A stretch of DNA of 62,530 nucleotides from Candidatus Limnocylindria bacterium (GTDB taxonomy: Bacteria; Chloroflexota; Limnocylindria; P2-11E), in NCBI GenBank assembly GCA_036523395.1, contig DATDEH010000060.1, positions 1-62,530 on the forward strand, in the 5' to 3' direction. The position numbers were made by a program, and so were the translations under genes. Shown here piece after piece: positions 59,987 through 62,530 of this stretch. Under the pieces are notes generated by a model that made no database searches, was not told where the DNA came from, and saw only the letters and a program-made list of their open reading frames with translations. Every line of letters begins with the position of its first letter. Within the stretch, counting starts at the first letter, position 1.

Positions 59987-61566
59987 TACGGCGTGACGGC
60001 TTTTCGCGGCGCGTAGATCGGCCAGCGCAGATAGCCCACGTCGTCCACGCGCACGTAGCTCGCCTCGATCCACGAGAAGAGCCGTTCCATCTCGGGAAGG
60101 ATGGCGTACTTGGGCTCGAGAAGCGTCCAACCTGCGCGCGCCGCGCGATCGAGCGGCGGAACGTCGATGGTCGCTGGCGAGGCGTCGACGATCAGCGCGG
60201 GAGGATCGCCCTGAAGCGCCGTCAGCAGCTCGTCCACCTTCGCCGGGCTCTGGTAGTTACGCATGTACAGCGCGTATTGGTACGCGTAACGAGTGGGCGC
60301 GCGCCGTCCGGTCGTGAAGTTCAGCCCGCCCTCACCACCCCAGAAGAGAACATGATCGGTGCTGGACGTGTGCTCGATGACGTACGTCGTAGCTATCGGC
60401 CGTGTGCGCTCCTGAACGTTCGGTCCGAGCCCGCGTCGGAATCCCGCAAGGGTCGGGATCGCGCTCGCGGAGAGGATGGCGACGAGCACGAAGGTGCCGA
60501 TGACGGCGGTTCGGGCGGGCACTCTTAAGCGTGCTGACGCCCCCTCCAGCGCGGGTCGCACCGCGCTCGTCGCGATCGCGGCGAGGACGCCCAGGGTGGG
60601 GAGGCAACCCAGGAAGTACTCGCGATACGGACGGCCCGTCCCGCTCGCGAGCGCGTAATCGAGGGGCAGCGCGAACACACCGAACAGAAGGAGCGGCCGC
60701 GCGTTGGGCGGCGCGGTGCCGCGCACGAGCTTGACGAGCGCGGCGACCCATCCCGCGAACGCGATCGGGAACAAGCCCGAGAACGAGGTGAACCCGATGC
60801 CCTCGAGCAGCGCCTGCATGTGTTCGGAGAGGGTCGCGCTCGAGTACTCGACGTTGAAACCGAGCACCTGATCCACGAAATCGTCGAATACTCCGGTCGC
60901 GACGAAGTAGAGGCCGATGGGAAGCACGACCGCGAGGCCACCCAGCGTTCCGAGCACCACGGGCGGGACGAGCGATCTCACTGAGCGGAGCTGCGACGCG
61001 CGCACCGCCTCCGCCAGATAGATCGCTGCCCAGACGCCGATGATCGTTGGCTTCAAGAGTCCTGCGAAGCCGGCCGCGATGCCGATGGCGAACCAGCGCC
61101 ATCGCGATGGGCCGGCGCGCTTCTCCCAGAGGAAGAGCGCGATCGCACTGAACTGGAACGGCCATGCGTACTCCTCGGGCCGGTTGCCACCATCGAGGAT
61201 GAGTGGGACCGCGGTGATCCAGGCGATCGATCCGAAGAGCGCCGGCAGCAGCCCGAGCGTTCGATAGAGGGCCCAGAAGCCGACGACCGCGGCGAACAGC
61301 ATCGTCACGAACTCGACGACAGTGACGCCGGTGATGCCGTGATCGCCGAGCGCGAGTCCGATCAACCCAAAGTAATAGATGAGTGGTGGCTTGTGGTCCC
61401 ACACGTCGCGATAAGGGAGGCCACCGTCTTGGATGCGCTGAGCGACGTACAGGAACAGGCTCGAATCGCGGCCGATGAAGAACTGGATGCTGCGATCGAA
61501 CCAAAGCGCGCTGGCCGACAGGCCCGCGAGCGCGATCGTGACCAGGGCTCGCTCTCGCAGCCGCAT
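59986..61566 (-). CDS. Glycosyltransferase family 39 / ArnT-like membrane protein
   Basis: About 526 residues with ~11-12 membrane helices. The first loop carries RDSSLFLYVAQRIQDGGLPYRDVWDHKPPLIYYF, the acidic first-loop motif of polyprenol-phosphate-dependent mannosyl/arabinosyl transferases. NRPEEYAW and PYREYFLGCLP follow. A ~120-residue extracytoplasmic tail ends the protein. Likely adds a sugar to a surface lipid or protein outside the membrane. The ATG at 61566 is chosen; a TTG at 61614 would add 16 residues. Confidence 0.85.
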   Translation of the reverse strand: MRLRERALVTIALAGLSASALWFDRSIQFFIGRDSSLFLYVAQRIQDGGLPYRDVWDHKPPLIYYFGLIGLALGDHGITGVTVVEFVTMLFAAVVGFWALYRTLGLLPALFGSIAWITAVPLILDGGNRPEEYAWPFQFSAIALFLWEKRAGPSRWRWFAIGIAAGFAGLLKPTIIGVWAAIYLAEAVRASQLRSVRSLVPPVVLGTLGGLAVVLPIGLYFVATGVFDDFVDQVLGFNVEYSSATLSEHMQALLEGIGFTSFSGLFPIAFAGWVAALVKLVRGTAPPNARPLLLFGVFALPLDYALASGTGRPYREYFLGCLPTLGVLAAIATSAVRPALEGASARLRVPARTAVIGTFVLVAILSASAIPTLAGFRRGLGPNVQERTRPIATTYVIEHTSSTDHVLFWGGEGGLNFTTGRRAPTRYAYQYALYMRNYQSPAKVDELLTALQGDPPALIVDASPATIDVPPLDRAARAGWTLLEPKYAILPEMERLFSWIEASYVRVDDVGYLRWPIYAPRKAVTP

Positions 61567-61632
61567 CGACGGCGTCGAGTCTAGTGACACATCGGTGCTC
61601 GATTGATGGTGCAACCGAACGTCCCGCGGGGC

Positions 61633-61661
61633 TTGACGTCTGGGGCCTGGCGCTGTATATA
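61633..61661 (+). promoter_or_regulatory. Promoter of the ArsR/SRPBCC operon
   Basis: TTGACG (61633-61638), exactly 17 bp, then TATATA (61656-61661): the best sigma-70-type promoter in the window. Confidence 0.65.
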
Positions 61662-61674
61662 ACTAGTAGGTTAT
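61659..61674 (+). promoter_or_regulatory. Inverted repeat overlapping the -10: candidate ArsR operator
   Basis: ATAAC (61659-61663), six bases, GTTAT (61670-61674). It overlaps the -10 and the expected transcription start, the usual position for ArsR-type autorepression. Confidence 0.5.
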
Positions 61675-61699
61675 GAAAGAACCACGAACAGACCGATGA
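61673..61699 (+). CDS. Eight-residue upstream ORF (leader peptide)
   Basis: ATG at 61673 encodes MKEPRTDR, and its TGA at 61697-61699 overlaps the ATG of the ArsR gene (ATGA). The ArsR gene has no Shine-Dalgarno, so this mini-ORF could deliver ribosomes to it by coupling. Confidence 0.4.
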   Translation: MKEPRTDR

Positions 61700-62076
61700 G
61701 AGCCGATCCCCTCGACGCGACATTCTCAGCACTCGCCGACCCCACGCGGCGCGCGATCCTGGCGCGCCTGGCCTCGGGCGAGGCGTCGGTCACCGAGCTG
61801 GCGAAGCCGTTCGCGATGAGTCAGCCGGCGATCTCGAAGCACCTCAAGGTCCTGGAGCGCGCGGGCCTGATCTCGGGCGGCCGTGAAGCGCAGCGACGCC
61901 CGCGCCGGATCGAGGGCGAGGCGCTGGCCGTAGCAACGGGTTGGCTGGAGCGCTACCGCGAGGTGTGGGAGGGCAACTTCCAGCGTCTGGACGTTCTGCT
62001 CGAGGAGCTCAAGACGAGCGAGGCAAAGCGCGAGGCGAAACGCGGAGGCAAGAAGCGAAAGGGAGGCAAGAAGTGA
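61696..62076 (+). CDS. ArsR/SmtB-family winged-helix regulator
   Basis: 126 residues. FSALADPTRRAILARLASGEASVTELAKPFAMSQPAISKHLKVLERAGLISGGREAQRRPRRIE is the ArsR HTH of the metal-independent subgroup that pairs with AHSA1-type SRPBCC genes; metal-binding cysteines are absent. The Lys-rich tail is low complexity. The ATG at 61696 overlaps a mini-ORF stop, and its own TGA overlaps the GTG of the SRPBCC gene. Confidence 0.93.
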   Translation: MRADPLDATFSALADPTRRAILARLASGEASVTELAKPFAMSQPAISKHLKVLERAGLISGGREAQRRPRRIEGEALAVATGWLERYREVWEGNFQRLDVLLEELKTSEAKREAKRGGKKRKGGKK

Positions 62077-62530
62077 CGAGTATCGGACTGCTGGAGATAA
62101 CCACGCCGTCAGATCGGGCGATCGCGATGACGCGCGTCTTCGACGCTCCCGCAAGGCTGGTCTTCGATGCGTGGACCAAGCCCGAGCTCATCAAGCGTTG
62201 GCTCGGGGTGCGCGCCGGCTGGACGATGGAGGTCTGCGAGGTCGATCTGAGGGTGGGGGGCAAGTACCGCTTCGTGTGGCGTAGCCCGGACATGACGATG
62301 GGTATGGGCGGCGCGTATCGCGAGGTCGTCCCACCGGTACGCCTCGTCAGCACCGAAAAGTTCGACGAGCCGTGGTACGAGGGCGAAGCCGTCGACACGA
62401 TGGTCCTGGTCGAGAAAGACGGCAAGACCACCGTCACCACGACCGTGCGTTACGTGTCGCGTGAGGTCCGCGACGCGGTCATCAAGTCCGGCATGGCGAC
62501 CGGTGTGGCCGAGGGCTACGACAAGTTGGC
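62073..62530 (+). CDS. AHSA1-type SRPBCC protein (3' cut by window)
   Basis: The first 152 codons are present. ITTPSDRAIAMTRVFDAPARLVFDAWTKPELIKRWLG is the typical AHSA1/SRPBCC start; VGGKYRFVWRSPDMTMGMGGAYREVVPPVRLVSTEKFDEPW and SGMATGVAEGYDKL follow, so only the last few residues are missing. The GTG start overlaps the ArsR TGA. Such pairs are co-regulated; ligands are unknown. Confidence 0.92.
   Translation, partial: MTSIGLLEITTPSDRAIAMTRVFDAPARLVFDAWTKPELIKRWLGVRAGWTMEVCEVDLRVGGKYRFVWRSPDMTMGMGGAYREVVPPVRLVSTEKFDEPWYEGEAVDTMVLVEKDGKTTVTTTVRYVSREVRDAVIKSGMATGVAEGYDKL

Noticed and set aside
1-62530. tRNA or rRNA genes, CRISPR arrays, insertion sequences, prophage genes
   Set aside because: Reading both strands showed no tRNA cloverleaf-like segments with a GTTCGA arm in context, no regular direct repeats and no transposase, integrase or phage-like proteins.

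Overview
The window is a GC-rich, tightly packed bacterial chromosome segment. It has no rRNA or tRNA gene, CRISPR array or insertion sequence that I can see. Gene content fits a free-living, monoderm-like or atypical bacterium, most plausibly Chloroflexota (a Limnocylindria-type lineage): sigma-54 with a zinc-finger insert, a bacterial class I lysyl-tRNA synthetase, a K+-independent proton-pumping pyrophosphatase, F420-type oxidoreductases, many short secreted or lipoprotein genes and no gene longer than about 2.1 kb. That assignment is inferred from family memory, not from a search.

Layout. 1-10.5 kb: a NUDIX tail, 2-hydroxyacid dehydrogenase and aminotransferase; then, in reverse, a membrane EEP phosphatase, an MBL hydrolase and a C39-like secreted protein; then a diverged HemB, a CAP protein, an M16 protease, NDP kinase and a PPOX protein. 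10.5-16.5 kb: an M23 peptidase remnant, a three-gene membrane module related to complex I / hydrogenase-4 antiporter subunits, and rpoN divergent from it. 16.6-25 kb: hppA, a CHRD lipoprotein, the 5-oxoprolinase genes pxpABC, ribH and a proline/alanine-lysine-rich membrane protein. 25-28.5 kb: ribD-ribE-ribBA followed by an Imm-5-like gene. 28.5-32 kb: acetyltransferase, glutamate dehydrogenase, FKBP and a SIMPL protein. 32.1-38.8 kb: a seven-gene arginine operon, argC-J-B-R-G-H-argA-like, with successive 4-nt overlaps. 38.8-48.4 kb: a kelch protein, a broken deazaflavin nitroreductase, gamma-glutamyltransferase, a penicillin-binding lipoprotein, LURP-one and SRPBCC proteins and an M16 protease pair. 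48.4-57.7 kb: mutY, greA, lysS, a GH57 enzyme, a methyltransferase interrupted by an in-frame TGA, a glycosyltransferase, serS and an HExxH lipoprotein. 57.8-62.5 kb: a BBE-type oxidoreductase, two DUF1801 proteins, a GT39 membrane enzyme and an ArsR/SRPBCC pair cut by the window end.

Expression signals are the most unusual aspect. Genes that open transcription units repeatedly carry a TAnnnT-like hexamer 6-9 nt upstream of the start codon and no Shine-Dalgarno, which suggests leaderless mRNAs. Genes inside operons start at ATGA, GTGA or CTGA overlaps, or behind a Shine-Dalgarno. Three divergent pairs share one near-symmetrical -10 inside an 18-22 bp gap. The argC promoter has both elements embedded in two palindromes that look like ArgR boxes. 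Some starts appear non-canonical (CTG at 9544, 10014 and 45033; ATC at 45512).

No gene-free stretch exceeds 300 bases; the gaps of about 100-130 bp hold the regulatory sites listed. Functions are assigned from motifs read by eye.
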